Positions 1 to 11,740 of a stretch of DNA of 64,000 nucleotides are shown here, in pieces. Numbering within the stretch: the first letter of the stretch is position 1; each line of letters opens with the position of its first letter. The DNA comes from Viridibacterium sediminicola (GTDB lineage: Bacteria > Pseudomonadota > Gammaproteobacteria > Burkholderiales > Rhodocyclaceae). The notes beneath the pieces are model-generated. The model did no database searches and was not told the DNA's origin. It was given only the letters and a program-made list of their open reading frames with translations. The stretch covers positions 186,001-250,000 of the forward strand of contig NZ_JBDIVE010000005.1 of the NCBI RefSeq assembly GCF_039631295.1. Reading direction: 5' to 3'. The translations under genes and the position numbers were made by a program.

Positions 1-2
1 TC

Positions 3-629
3 GGTGTGATCAGCGGCTTGCGGGCGCTCGGCGGCGTCAATGTGCTGACTTCGCTGGACAACGCCCGCCTGCTCGACAGCACGACCAGCCCCGCCGACAG
101 CGCCACCTACTTCGTCGCCCAGCTGCGCACGCCGGGCAGTCTGGCCAAGGTACGGGCGCGCATCCAGGCCAATCCGGCCTTCGGCGCCTTCGAGCTGTGG
201 TCGGCCAAGGAATTTGCCAGCCGCTCGCAGCACTACTGGCTGTTCGATACCGGCGCCGGGGTGGCGGTGTTCTTCATGGCGATCATCGTCTGCCTGGTCG
301 GCGCCGTGATCACCAGCCAATCCCTGCTCGCGCTGGTGGTCGCCTCGGCGCGCGAATACGCCACGCTCAATGCGCTGGGGGTGAGCTTCCAATCGCTGGC
401 GCGGGTGCTGGTCGAGCAATCGATGTGGGTCGGCGCCATCGGCTTGCTGATCGGCGGCCTGCTCAGCGCCGCCCTGCTCTCGCTGGCGGCGCTGCATGGC
501 GTGCCGGTGAGCATGAGCGTGCCGGTGGCCCTGCTCTGCGCGGTCCTGGTGCTGGCGCTGGCCTTCGTCTCCGGCCTGCTCGCCACCCGTGGTTTGTGGC
601 GCGCCGATCCGGCCATGCTTCTGCGATGA
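3..629 (+). CDS. FtsX/MacB-type ABC transporter permease, C-terminal part (5' end outside window)
   Basis: This is the C-terminal part of an inner-membrane ABC permease; the reading frame is open at the left edge, so the GTG at position 6 is probably internal. Three hydrophobic segments are visible: a first near residues 75-105 of the visible part, then two in the last 70 residues. Between the first two lies a cytoplasmic stretch with REYATLNALG, the coupling-helix signature of FtsX/MacB/DevC permeases. It is followed with an ATGA overlap by its ATPase and then by a membrane-fusion lipoprotein, so the three genes encode one export system of the DevBCA/MacAB kind. The substrate cannot be told from sequence. 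Confidence 0.85.
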   Translation, partial: GVISGLRALGGVNVLTSLDNARLLDSTTSPADSATYFVAQLRTPGSLAKVRARIQANPAFGAFELWSAKEFASRSQHYWLFDTGAGVAVFFMAIIVCLVGAVITSQSLLALVVASAREYATLNALGVSFQSLARVLVEQSMWVGAIGLLIGGLLSAALLSLAALHGVPVSMSVPVALLCAVLVLALAFVSGLLATRGLWRADPAMLLR

Positions 630-1405
630 GTTCAATCATGCATCCACCGACACAGCGCAGTGCAGGCCCCAGCATCGTCGCCCAGGGCTTGCGCAAATCC
701 TTTGTCTCCGGCGAAGTGCCGATCAAGGTGCTCGACGGCGTGTCGATCAGCATCGCCGCCGGCGAGCTGACCCTGATCTCCGGCCCCTCGGGTTGCGGCA
801 AGAGTACCCTCTTGTCATTGCTGAGCGGCTTGCAGAAGCCCGATGCCGGCAGCGTCGAAGTGTGGGGCAGCGACATCACGCGCCTGAGCCAGAAAGCGCT
901 GCAGCGCTTCCGCCTCGAACACACCGGCTTCCTGTTCCAGGGCTTCAATCTGTTCGGCGCGCTCAGCTCGCTGGAGCAGGTGCAGCTGCCGCTGGGCTAC
1001 CTCGGCTTGTCGGACCGCGAAGCGCGCGCACGCGCCGAACAGGCGCTCGAAGAAGTGGCCATGGCACATCGCGCGCATTCGCGGCCGGCGCAGCTCTCCG
1101 GTGGCGAGAAGCAGCGCGTGGCCATCGCCCGCGCACTGGCCAAGCGGCCGCAGCTCTTGTTTGCCGACGAGCCAACCAGCGCGCTCGATGGCGAGAACGG
1201 CCAGAACATCGTCAATATCCTCCACCGCGTCGCACGCGAGCACGGCACCACGGTGCTCTGCGTCAGCCACGACCCGCGCCTGATCCGCAATGCCGATCGG
1301 GTACTGGCCATGGAAGACGGCCAGATTGGCCGCGAATGGCGCCCGGCACATGATATGCAATCGGCTCGCGCAGCCGACTCACAAGGAATCCAGCATGAAG
1401 CTTGA
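626..1405 (+). CDS. ABC transporter ATP-binding protein (MacB/LolD/DevA type)
   Basis: This 259-residue cytoplasmic ATPase energises the upstream FtsX-type permease. It shows Walker A (GPSGCGKST), the Q-loop region (FLFQGFNLF), the ABC signature LSGGEKQRVAIARAL, Walker B (LLFADEPTSALDG) and a switch histidine (CVSHD). I chose the ATG that overlaps the permease stop codon (ATGA); a second in-frame ATG lies four codons on, and a longer upstream frame merely overlaps the permease. The 3' end overlaps the next gene by 11 bases, so all three are translationally linked. The LolD/MacB-like signature fits lipoprotein, lipid or drug export rather than uptake. Confidence 0.93.
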   Translation: MSSIMHPPTQRSAGPSIVAQGLRKSFVSGEVPIKVLDGVSISIAAGELTLISGPSGCGKSTLLSLLSGLQKPDAGSVEVWGSDITRLSQKALQRFRLEHTGFLFQGFNLFGALSSLEQVQLPLGYLGLSDREARARAEQALEEVAMAHRAHSRPAQLSGGEKQRVAIARALAKRPQLLFADEPTSALDGENGQNIVNILHRVAREHGTTVLCVSHDPRLIRNADRVLAMEDGQIGREWRPAHDMQSARAADSQGIQHEA

Positions 1406-2303
1406 AGCCCGCTCTCCCGGCCTGCTCAGTTGCCTAGTCTTTTGCCTGCTCGCCGCCAGCGTGCTGACCGCCTGCCCGGCCAATGACCCAGCGCCCGCCG
1501 TCGAAGCGCCGGCCACAGGTGCCCTGGCCGTGGCACGCGGCAAGATCGACACGCAAAAAGGCATCCTCGATCTGCATGCGGCGCTGCCCGGTGAAGTCGC
1601 CAGCGTCTTGGTCAACGAGGGCGACGAGGTCAAACGCGGACAGGAACTGGTGCGCCTGCAAGCGACCGCCGCCGAGCTGGATCTCGGCCTGCTGGAGGCC
1701 GAGATCAAGCAGGCCGAGACCAGCCGCCAGAGCCAGCAGGACGCGCTGGACACGCTGACGCGGCAGAGCCGTCGCCTGCTCGAAGCGGTCAAGCTCGGCG
1801 CCATCGAGATGCAGAAGGCCGACGATGCGCTGGCCGCCCAGCAACAGGCAGCGGCTGCCCTGGCCAGCACGCGCGCCAGCATCGAGGTACTGCAAAAGCG
1901 CCGCGCCATTCTGCGCTGGCAGCTGCAGCGCCTGAGCATCAAGGCGCCTGCCAGTGGCCGCATTCTCAAGCTTGAGGCGCAGCCGGGCAGCCTCGCCGGG
2001 CCGGACAAGAACTTGCTGAGCCTGTTGCCGGCAAGCCCGCTGATCGTGCGCGCCGAGGTCAATGAGAGCTTTGTCGGCGCGCTCAAGATCGGCATGCAGG
2101 CGCAAATCCTGCTCGAATCACAGGCCGGCAGCACGCCGCTGACTGCACGGCTGACGCGCATCGCCCCGGTCTATCGTGCCGCCCGACTCGACGACGAAGC
2201 CCAGCTGCGCAGCAATGTCCGCGTGCTCGAATGCGTGCTCGAATTCGCACAGCAGCCCGATCTGCGCGTCGGCCAGAATGTGCGCGTGGAGTTCCGTCCC
2301 TGA
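1395..2303 (+). CDS. HlyD-family periplasmic adaptor (membrane-fusion) lipoprotein
   Basis: This 302-residue protein is the probable adaptor between the inner-membrane ABC transporter and an outer-membrane channel. It begins with a lipoprotein signal peptide ending in the lipobox LTAC near residue 28, followed by a short Pro/Ala linker. A split biotinyl-lipoyl-like domain (EVASVLVNEGDEVKRGQELV and, later, the KAPASGRILKL half) flanks a long alpha-helical hairpin rich in Glu/Gln/Ala. A beta-barrel domain follows (PLIVRAEVNE to the end). The start overlaps the ATPase gene by 11 bases. HlyD/DevB adaptors of ABC exporters have this architecture; the lipid anchor is as in AcrA-type adaptors. Confidence 0.88.
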   Translation: MKLEARSPGLLSCLVFCLLAASVLTACPANDPAPAVEAPATGALAVARGKIDTQKGILDLHAALPGEVASVLVNEGDEVKRGQELVRLQATAAELDLGLLEAEIKQAETSRQSQQDALDTLTRQSRRLLEAVKLGAIEMQKADDALAAQQQAAAALASTRASIEVLQKRRAILRWQLQRLSIKAPASGRILKLEAQPGSLAGPDKNLLSLLPASPLIVRAEVNESFVGALKIGMQAQILLESQAGSTPLTARLTRIAPVYRAARLDDEAQLRSNVRVLECVLEFAQQPDLRVGQNVRVEFRP

Positions 2304-2335
2304 GCGCCCCCGTTTTGATCGACAAGGAGCACGAC

Positions 2336-3214
2336 ATGCCGGCACTTCGCATCCTCACGCCGCAGACCCGCGACATCGGCTTTCCGGTGCGCCGCCTGCT
2401 GCCGGCCGCCGCACAGCGCAGCGTCGGGCCCTTCGTGTTCCTTGATCACATGGGGCCAGCGACATTCGCGCCAGACAGCACCGAAGGGGATGTACGCCCG
2501 CATCCGCACATCGGCCTGGCCACCATTACCTATCTGTTCAGCGGCGCCATCGTGCATCGCGACAGCCTGGGCGTCGTGCAGCGCATCGAGCCCGGCGCGG
2601 TGAACTGGATGTGCGCCGGCCGTGGCGTGGTGCATTCCGAACGCATGCCGGAAGATGTGCGCCGCAATGGCGACCTGGTCGAAGGCATCCAGATGTGGGT
2701 CGCCCTGCCCGCCGCGCTGGAAGCCTGCGAACCGCAATTCCTGCACTACCCGGCCGAAAGCTTGCCGCAGTGGGAAGAGGCCGGCGCGCAGTGGCATCTG
2801 CTGATCGGTCACTGGGGCAGGCACAGCTCGCCAGTCGAACAGCCTTCGGAAACCTTCTATGCCAGCGGCAAGCTGGCGGCGCAGGCGTGCTTCCGCTTTC
2901 CCAGTGAAGTCGCCGAGCGCGCGCTCTACGTCGTCCACGGTGCGCTGCAGATCGGCGATCAGCAGGTGCAGGCCGGCAGCCTGGCCATTCTCGATGCCGA
3001 CTTCGACGCCGAGATCCTCGCCACAGAAGCCAGCTGCCTCATGCTGCTTGGCGGCGCACCGCTCGATGCACCACGCCAGATGTGGTGGAACTTCGTCTCC
3101 ACCTCGCGCGAGCGGATTGAAGAAGCCAATGCCGATTGGGTGGCCGAGCGTTTCCCCGTTGTGCCTGGCGAGCATGAGCGCATTCCCGCGCCGCCCTTGT
3201 TGAAATCGCACTGA
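2336..3214 (+). CDS. Pirin family protein
   Basis: This 292-residue cupin-fold protein belongs to the pirin family, whose bacterial members include quercetin dioxygenases and regulators of central metabolism. The N-terminal cupin carries the family metal-site pattern HPHIGLATITYLF, a downstream histidine in GVVHSERMP, and the FLDHMGP start motif. The ATG was chosen because AAGGAG lies 7 bases upstream; the frame is open further 5' but overlaps the lipoprotein gene. It ends directly against the ATG of the oligopeptidase gene, so the two are probably cotranscribed. The physiological substrate is unknown. Confidence 0.9.
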   Translation: MPALRILTPQTRDIGFPVRRLLPAAAQRSVGPFVFLDHMGPATFAPDSTEGDVRPHPHIGLATITYLFSGAIVHRDSLGVVQRIEPGAVNWMCAGRGVVHSERMPEDVRRNGDLVEGIQMWVALPAALEACEPQFLHYPAESLPQWEEAGAQWHLLIGHWGRHSSPVEQPSETFYASGKLAAQACFRFPSEVAERALYVVHGALQIGDQQVQAGSLAILDADFDAEILATEASCLMLLGGAPLDAPRQMWWNFVSTSRERIEEANADWVAERFPVVPGEHERIPAPPLLKSH

Positions 3215-5338
3215 ATGACTGCATCCTCCGACTCTTTCGCCACACCCGGTTTCGATCTTCATCGCCCCGCGCCGCGCGCCGCGCGCAAGCCCAAGCGCCT
3301 GGTGGCCCATGGTCACCAGCGCGAAGACCCGTATTACTGGCTCAATCGCCGCCAGGACCCGGCCGTGCTCGCCCATCTGCAGGCCGAGAACGCTTATGCC
3401 GAAGCCGCCCTGCAGCCGCTGGCCGCGCTGCGCCAGACGCTCTACGAAGAAATGCTCGCCCGCATCGAGGAAGACGATCTCTCGGTGCCGGTGCGCCTCG
3501 GCGCCTGGATGTATTACAGCCGCACCGAGAGCGGCAAGGCCTATGCGATCCATGCCCGCAAGCGTATCGACCCGCAGGCACCGGAAACCTGGCAGGACTC
3601 GCCCGAAGAGCTGCTGCTCGACGAGAACATCGAAGCGGCGGGCAAGCCTTTCTACGAGGTCGGCGATTTCGAAGTGAGCCAGAGCGGGCGCTTTCTCGCC
3701 TGGGCCGAAGACACACGCGGCAATCGTCAGTACCGCCTGAAAATCCGCGACCTGTTCAGCGGCAAGACCCTGCGCCTGCGCAAAACGCCCGAGCGCTGCC
3801 GTATCACCAGCCTGGTGTGGGCCAACGACGATCAGACCCTGTTCTACACGGTGGAAGATGCGCAAACGCAGCGCTCCTTCCAGCTGTGGCGCCATCAGCT
3901 CGGCGATGCCGAGGATGTGCTGCTGCGCACGGAACATGACGAGCGCTTTTCGCTGTCGCTGATGCGCACGCGCAGCAATGGCTTTCTGGTGCTCAGCGCA
4001 GGCAGCCACACCACCAATGAACTGCGCCTGCTGCCGGCCGACCAGCCGCGCGCGCGCTGGCAGCTGTTCGCGCGCCGCCGCGCCGGCATCGAATACGAGA
4101 TCGACCACCACGGCGAGCGCCTGCTGGTGCGCGTCAATGACACCGGGCCTAACTTCCGCCTCGTCGAGACAGCGCTCGACAACTGGCAGCGCGCAGCCTG
4201 GCGCGAGCTGCTGCCGCACGACGAAGAAGTAGTCATCGAAGGCGTGGATCTGTGGCAGCGCTGGCAAGTGCTGTCGCTGCGCGTGCGCGGCCAGCAACGC
4301 CTGCGCGTCACGCCGCTGCGCGCCGACGGCAGCGCGGCCGGCGAGAGTCATGACATCGGCTTTGATGAGCCGGCCTGCAGCGTCGAACTCGAAGACCTGC
4401 CGGAATGGGATTCCGCCATCCTGCGCTATGAATACGAATCGCTGAGCACGCCCGACTCGGTATTCGACTACGAACCGCTGACGCGCCGCTCGACCCTGCG
4501 CAAGCAGAGCAAGGTGCTCGGCGGCTTCGATGCCAGCCACTACCGCAGCGCACGCATCGAGGCGCGTGCCGCCGATAGCACGGCGATTCCGGTCTCCATC
4601 GTCTGGCGGCGTGACACCGCGCTCGATGGCAGCGCGCCGCTGTGGCTGGAGGGCTATGGCGCCTACGGCATCGCCACCGACCCCTGGTTTTCCAGCACCC
4701 GCTTGTCCCTGCTCGACCGTGGCTGGGTGTTTGCGCTGGCCCATGTGCGCGGCGGTGGCGAACTCGGCCAGCGCTGGCACGACGGCGGCCGCCTCGCCAA
4801 CAAGGCCAACAGCTTCAGCGACTTCATCGCCTGCGCCGAAGCGCTGGCCGATGCCGGCTACAGCGCACGCGGGCGCATCCTCGCCAGTGGCGGCAGCGCC
4901 GGCGGCCTGCTGCTCGGCGCGGTGCTCAATCAGCGGCCCGAACTGTTTGGCGCAGCGATTCTCGAAGTGCCCTTCGTGGACGTCGTCACCACCATGCTCG
5001 ACCCCGATCTGCCGCTGACCGTAGGGGAATACGAGGAATGGGGAAATCCCCAGCGTCGCCGCGACTACCAGCGCATGCTGGCTTACTCGCCGTATGACCA
5101 GATCCGCGCACAAGCCTATCCGCCCATGCTGGTCGAAGCCGGCCTGCACGACAGCCAGGTGATGTACTGGGAACCGGCCAAATATGTCGCCCGCCTGCGC
5201 GAGCACAAGACCGACCAGCATCCCCTGCTGTTCATCACCAGCCTCGAAGCCGGCCACGCCGGCGCCTCCGGGCGCTACGAGCAACTGCGCGAACGCGCGC
5301 GCCAGCTGGCATTTGCCATCGCCGCCCTGGCCGGCTGA
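3215..5338 (+). CDS. ptrB: Oligopeptidase B (S9A prolyl oligopeptidase family)
   Basis: This 707-residue cytoplasmic serine peptidase cleaves short peptides after basic residues. The N-terminal half is the family beta-propeller. The C-terminal alpha/beta hydrolase domain carries the nucleophile motif GGSAGG, the charge-relay Asp region in EAGLHDSQV and the catalytic His in EAGHAGASGR; EWGNP and the YWEPAK stretch are typical of oligopeptidase B. Length matches the family (about 690). It starts immediately after the pirin stop codon. A very long open frame on the opposite strand across this gene is a GC-rich shadow. Confidence 0.93.
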   Translation: MTASSDSFATPGFDLHRPAPRAARKPKRLVAHGHQREDPYYWLNRRQDPAVLAHLQAENAYAEAALQPLAALRQTLYEEMLARIEEDDLSVPVRLGAWMYYSRTESGKAYAIHARKRIDPQAPETWQDSPEELLLDENIEAAGKPFYEVGDFEVSQSGRFLAWAEDTRGNRQYRLKIRDLFSGKTLRLRKTPERCRITSLVWANDDQTLFYTVEDAQTQRSFQLWRHQLGDAEDVLLRTEHDERFSLSLMRTRSNGFLVLSAGSHTTNELRLLPADQPRARWQLFARRRAGIEYEIDHHGERLLVRVNDTGPNFRLVETALDNWQRAAWRELLPHDEEVVIEGVDLWQRWQVLSLRVRGQQRLRVTPLRADGSAAGESHDIGFDEPACSVELEDLPEWDSAILRYEYESLSTPDSVFDYEPLTRRSTLRKQSKVLGGFDASHYRSARIEARAADSTAIPVSIVWRRDTALDGSAPLWLEGYGAYGIATDPWFSSTRLSLLDRGWVFALAHVRGGGELGQRWHDGGRLANKANSFSDFIACAEALADAGYSARGRILASGGSAGGLLLGAVLNQRPELFGAAILEVPFVDVVTTMLDPDLPLTVGEYEEWGNPQRRRDYQRMLAYSPYDQIRAQAYPPMLVEAGLHDSQVMYWEPAKYVARLREHKTDQHPLLFITSLEAGHAGASGRYEQLRERARQLAFAIAALAG

Positions 5339-5501
5339 GGCCTGCCTATCATGCAGCCGGGCGGCGGGCGCCGCAGCGGCATAAATACAATCCGCCCCTA
5401 AAGAAATCGCCTGCCTCTGCCGTTGCCTGAGTCAGCAGAACATTGAAGAGGCCCTGTCAGCGGCCTCGCATCCGAATCTGTATCCATAATCAGCAGAGAA
5501 C

Positions 5502-7130
5502 ATGCCACAGGCTTTAGACGAAATTTCCGTGATGATCGTCGATTCGCAACCGAGCATGCGTTCGCAATTGCGCGCCATGCTGGGCATCTGCGGCATCACC
5601 AACATCGCGCTCTCGGTGTCGGCGGGGGCCGCCATCCGCAAGCTGCGTGAATCAACCTACGACATCATTCTCTGTGAATACCATTTGGGTGAAGGCCAGG
5701 ACGGCCAGCACCTGCTGGAGGATTTGCGCAATCACCAGGTGATTCCGCTGTCCACGATCTTCATCATGATCACTGGCGAGAGCGCCTATGAACGCGTGGT
5801 CAGCGCCGTCGAGCTGGCGCCCAACGACTACGTGCTCAAACCCTTCTCGGCAGACATCCTGCTCGACCGCCTGGCCAAGGCACTGACCAAGCGCGACGTC
5901 TTCCTGCCCACCTACAAGCGTATCGAGGCGGGCAACCTGCTCGATGCGATCGAGGTCTGCAAGCGCGATGAAGTCGAGAACCCGGCTTATCTGATCGACT
6001 TCCTGCGCCTGCGCGCCGAGCTCTATCTGGCCACCAGCCAGACCGATCTGTCGCAGGAAATCTACCAGCGCGTGGTCGAAATGCGTGCCGTGCCCTGGGC
6101 CAAGCTGGGCCTGGCCAAGACGCAATACCTGCAGAAGCGCTACGACGAGGCACAGGAAGGCTTCAATGGCCTGATTGCCGAAAACGCCAATTACATGGAC
6201 GCCTACGACTGGCTGGCGCGCACGCGCGAAGCGATGGGCGAGCTCGAAAGCGCGCAGGAAACCCTGCAGGCAGCGATCCGCGTCTCGCCGCACACCACGC
6301 GGCGCCTGCGCAAGCTGGGTGAAGTCTCCAACGAGCTGGGCGACCACACCACCGCCGCCAAAACCATGGCTGAAGTGGTGCGCAAGGGCAAATATTCCGA
6401 CTTCCGCGACCCGGAAGACCACGTCCAGCTGATCAAGGCCCACCTCGGGCAAGGCGATACCAAGTCAGCCAGCGCCGCCATCCACGACCTTGAACGCAGC
6501 ATGAACGGCCTGCCCAAGACGCCGCTGTGCAAAGCGCTCTCCTCGGCCCTGGTCGCCACCAAGAATGGTGATACGGCAGCCGCTGCGGCGGCACTGGACG
6601 AAGCGGCCAAGCACAGCCCCTCGGATCTGGGCACCAGCACCGGACTGAAAAAGGATCTGGCGCGCGTCTGCATCGAACACAAGCGTGACGATCAAGCCGC
6701 TGGCGTGATCATGGATATCATGCGCCACGCCGCCGACGACTCGGCGGTCGAAGACATCAAGAACCTGCTGGTCGACCTCGGCCGCCCCGAATTGGGCGAA
6801 GAACTCGCCACGCAGATCCGCGGCGAGGTCAAGAACCTGATGTCCGAGGGCGCCCAGCTGGCGGCCAAGGGCGACTACACCGGCGCCGTGATGCAGATGC
6901 GCCAGGCCGCCACGCGCCTGCCCGGCAACACCAATGTGCTGTTCAATGCTGCCCTGGCCTTGCTCAAGTACATTGAAAACGTCGAGTGGGAAGCCTCCTA
7001 CGCCCAGGAGGCGCGCAACTACATCGAACGCGTACGCAAGCAAGACCCCGGCAACGAGCGCCTCAAGCTGCTCACCAACTACTTCCACGCCCTGCTCAAG
7101 AAGAACGGCGTGCGCCCCGGCGACCTCTAA
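5502..7130 (+). CDS. Response regulator receiver protein with TPR repeats; phosphoacceptor Asp replaced by Glu
   Basis: This 542-residue protein has a CheY-like receiver (residues about 8-125) followed by tetratricopeptide repeats to the end, for example the stretches around residues 200-290 and 440-530. The family is typically stand-alone signalling adaptors without DNA-binding output. In the receiver, one of the two N-terminal acidic residues is kept (D14) but the second is Ser (S15). The phosphoacceptor position is Glu (E59, codon GAA at 5676, in LCEYHLG), whereas relatives read LCDYNLG. T91 and K113 are kept. Glu may lock the domain in an on-like state. No kinase is adjacent. Confidence 0.88.
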   Translation: MPQALDEISVMIVDSQPSMRSQLRAMLGICGITNIALSVSAGAAIRKLRESTYDIILCEYHLGEGQDGQHLLEDLRNHQVIPLSTIFIMITGESAYERVVSAVELAPNDYVLKPFSADILLDRLAKALTKRDVFLPTYKRIEAGNLLDAIEVCKRDEVENPAYLIDFLRLRAELYLATSQTDLSQEIYQRVVEMRAVPWAKLGLAKTQYLQKRYDEAQEGFNGLIAENANYMDAYDWLARTREAMGELESAQETLQAAIRVSPHTTRRLRKLGEVSNELGDHTTAAKTMAEVVRKGKYSDFRDPEDHVQLIKAHLGQGDTKSASAAIHDLERSMNGLPKTPLCKALSSALVATKNGDTAAAAAALDEAAKHSPSDLGTSTGLKKDLARVCIEHKRDDQAAGVIMDIMRHAADDSAVEDIKNLLVDLGRPELGEELATQIRGEVKNLMSEGAQLAAKGDYTGAVMQMRQAATRLPGNTNVLFNAALALLKYIENVEWEASYAQEARNYIERVRKQDPGNERLKLLTNYFHALLKKNGVRPGDL

Positions 7131-7297
7131 AGCCGACAGTCCACCATCGCTGCAAGCCTGCTGTCAGGCAGGCCCGGCATACTGCTGCCTGCCCTGCGGG
7201 CGATGCATTGCCCGCGCGGCGCCCTATCCAGCTTGATATACTTGCTGCTTCAACTGCGGCGCGAGTCCGCCTTCCCTGTCTGCCCCGAAAGAAAGCC

Positions 7298-9517
<2,220 letters not shown>

Positions 9518-9535
9518 GCGCAACACCCGCCGCAA

Positions 9536-9568
9536 AAACAAACGCCCCGCTTAGGGCGTTTGTTTTTT
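9536..9568 (+). terminator. Rho-independent terminator of icd
   Basis: An inverted repeat (AAACAAACGCCC / GGGCGTTTGTTT) with a six-base loop is followed by a T-run, 18 bases after the icd stop codon. Confidence 0.93.
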
Positions 9569-9880
9569 AAGGACTGACAACGCACATGACATGATCCGCA
9601 GCATGCCAAAGAGTTTGATAGCTCTGGAGGCGATAAAAATTTGACGCTTCCAACGAGCGTACTGCGACGACAAGCTCGTAGGGTAATGACCCTCAGCCAT
9701 CTTGGAAAAATGGCTTGTAGGCGATTATGAGAGGTTGTCATATTTTCAGGTGACGTGAATTTGGTTTTGCATCAGCCTGCTAGGTGTCAATAAAATACGC
9801 GTAGCCTTACAGATCAATAGACACCCGGGCTCATGCCGTCGGGTACGCCTGCTTTTCGCTTGTCTTAGAAGGAGAGTTTG
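9569..9880. other. Intergenic stretch with a degenerate REP-like fragment
   Basis: No gene is visible between the icd terminator and the lipoprotein gene. Base composition is more AT-rich than upstream. Around 9675-9690 the sequence TCGTAGGGTAATGACC resembles the GTAGGGTAATG head of the REP elements found elsewhere in this window. The 3' end holds a good ribosome binding site (AGAAGGAGAG) for the next gene. Confidence 0.5.
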
Positions 9881-10987
9881 ATGATCTTGCGCCACATGCT
9901 GGCCGCTTTGCTGTGCATCAGCCTCGTTGGCTGTTCAAGTGTCCCCAGCTATCAGGAACCCAGCTCATCCAGTGAAAACGCCAAAATCAAAGCAACGGGG
10001 TCTGGCCGCGGCTTTTGCGGATTACACCCCAACCCTGTGTGTGACGCGAGGGTGCTTTTGGTGGATGGTCTGAGGGCCAGCCTTTTGTCTTCGGCGATTG
10101 ATGTCACACCTGGAGAACACACTCTACGCTTGTTCTGCACTTCAAAAACCGGCCCATTAGCCAATCAATCAGCCAGTTTTGCCGACAGAACCGTCCGACT
10201 GGAACCCGGTGGCACCTACCGTGTTGAAGGCTCAATGGAGGATGAGATCTGTTACTTGAGTCTCCTCGACGACCGGACAAATACACCGGTTAAAGTCAAA
10301 CCATTGGTCGTCAAAGCTTCTCCGCCGGGAACCTACCCGAATGCAGAGATGATTGCATTGCACGCCTCAGGCGATACGGTCTCAACCTTCACCGAAGTCC
10401 CAGCCGGAACCTATTTAGTACCCAATAGCCAGGTTTTTGTACAAGGCAATGCAAGCGGCGGTACGAACACCGGTGCAATGATGGGGGGAGCGTTGGGAGC
10501 CCTGATTGGCGCCAGCGTTGATCGTAGCGGAAATGCCAAGGCGGTCAGCGATGTTGCACAGGACCTGACAATCAGCTTCCAGAAGCAGATGGCCGACGCC
10601 TTGAGCACATCAATGGGCACACGGCAAAAACCAGCAAGCTATAAACGCGTAGACATTGAAAAAGAGGCGCAGCTCGTGCTGTTGCCCTCAGCATTGCTGG
10701 TCGCGATACCCGACGGAAAGTATGCTTTGTCTTTCCGCATGACGGTGCGTATCCAGAAGGACGACAAGAGCCCGGTCGTCACCAAGAATTTTTGGTACGC
10801 CGTCAGCAAAATGCGCCCTTTGACCGGGCCAGAAAGCTGGACTGAAAATCATGCTCAGCCAATCAAGGACATCGCCGCCATCGCTTTCACGAAGTTGTCA
10901 GCTGCATTGCTGGATGATATTGAGGGCATCGATAAAGTGTGGGAACAGGGCGCCCCAACACCCAACGACGTAACACGCGTGAATTGA
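9881..10987 (+). CDS. Orphan lipoprotein with a glycine-zipper segment
   Basis: This 368-residue protein of unknown function carries a lipoprotein signal (lipobox LVGC about 20 residues in), so it is probably anchored in the outer membrane. A Gly-rich segment near residues 200-215 (GAMMGGALGALIGASV) looks like a glycine zipper able to insert into membrane, as in Rick_17kDa_Anti-type lipoproteins; I do not recognise the remainder. The ATG follows AGAAGGAGAG; the preceding TTG is an alternative. Base composition is lower in GC than in the flanking housekeeping genes, and it lies between icd and an IS element, suggesting acquired DNA. Confidence 0.75.
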   Translation: MILRHMLAALLCISLVGCSSVPSYQEPSSSSENAKIKATGSGRGFCGLHPNPVCDARVLLVDGLRASLLSSAIDVTPGEHTLRLFCTSKTGPLANQSASFADRTVRLEPGGTYRVEGSMEDEICYLSLLDDRTNTPVKVKPLVVKASPPGTYPNAEMIALHASGDTVSTFTEVPAGTYLVPNSQVFVQGNASGGTNTGAMMGGALGALIGASVDRSGNAKAVSDVAQDLTISFQKQMADALSTSMGTRQKPASYKRVDIEKEAQLVLLPSALLVAIPDGKYALSFRMTVRIQKDDKSPVVTKNFWYAVSKMRPLTGPESWTENHAQPIKDIAAIAFTKLSAALLDDIEGIDKVWEQGAPTPNDVTRVN

Positions 10988-11080
10988 TACACGATGGGCG
11001 CATGGGCGACGTCTCACCGCCACCTATGCGCCACAATCAGTTTCACTCAAGAAAGGAGTTGGCCATGAAAACCCCAGCTC

Positions 11081-11111
11081 GTAGGGCCCGATAACCTCAG
11101 CGCCTTGCACC
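11081..11111 (+). repeat. REP-like sequence, first arm of an inverted pair
   Basis: The segment starts GTAGGG and ends CCTTGCACC with an ATAA...AGCGC core, a degenerate version of the REP at 37421. It faces a second, oppositely oriented REP beginning at 11233, the two together looking like a REPIN. Confidence 0.55.
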
Positions 11112-11179
11112 GAATCACCTTGCGCCATGTCTGGCCGTTGCAGCAAATTCACGGTGAATGAAAACCTGCGGCCGAGGCA

Positions 11180-11740
11180 TCAAGCACGCAGGCAGTTTGG
11201 TGTCGGGTAACGAGCCAGATTGCGAAACAGCCGGTGCAATGCCCTTCGGTTATATGCATACATGGACGCCCCCGTTTGCAAAGCCAATCTTTTCATTGAC
11301 GACGACACACGGAGTCGATAGCAGCCATACATTCGGTCTTTAGTGCAGTTCATCCATAACGCACGCACACGGTGCAGGGCCTGCATCTGTTGGCCCTCAA
11401 TGCTGCGAATGGCCACCGACGGCACTGAGTGACGGTTCGCCGCTTCGGCAATCGCAGCTACATCGCGTGCATCGGTCTTGTTGCCTTGCACGAACGGCTT
11501 CACATGCTGCGGTGCCATCATCTTCACCTGGTGGCCCAGACTGGAAATCCGCCGCGCCCACTCATGAGCACCCCCGCACGCTTCCATTCCGACCAACACG
11601 GGGGGCAACTTGGCGAAGTGCTCCATTACCTCGGATCGCTTGAGTTTCTTGCCGTACAGCTTACGTCCCTGACTGTTTATCCCGTGCACCTGAAACACAG
11701 TCTTTGCCAGATCCAGCCCGACTACCTTAAGCTCCTCCAT
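11180..11740 (-). pseudogene. Truncated IS110-family DEDD transposase
   Basis: From the start codon (preceded by GGAGGGG) about 126 residues match the N-terminal RuvC-like DEDD domain: D10 in GLDLAKT, E53 in GMEACGG, and D90 and D93 in NKTDARD. After LHRVR the family sequence stops, and the frame runs into the element's 3' end and out into flanking DNA. The C-terminal transposase domain with the conserved Ser is missing, so the protein should be inactive. The 126 residues could still be made, but I expect no function. Confidence 0.85.

Noticed and set aside
2171..5284. A 1037-codon open frame on the minus strand
   Set aside because: It lies wholly antisense to the end of the adaptor gene, the pirin gene and the oligopeptidase B gene, which have clear family motifs; the translation shows no domain and reflects codon bias in GC-rich DNA.
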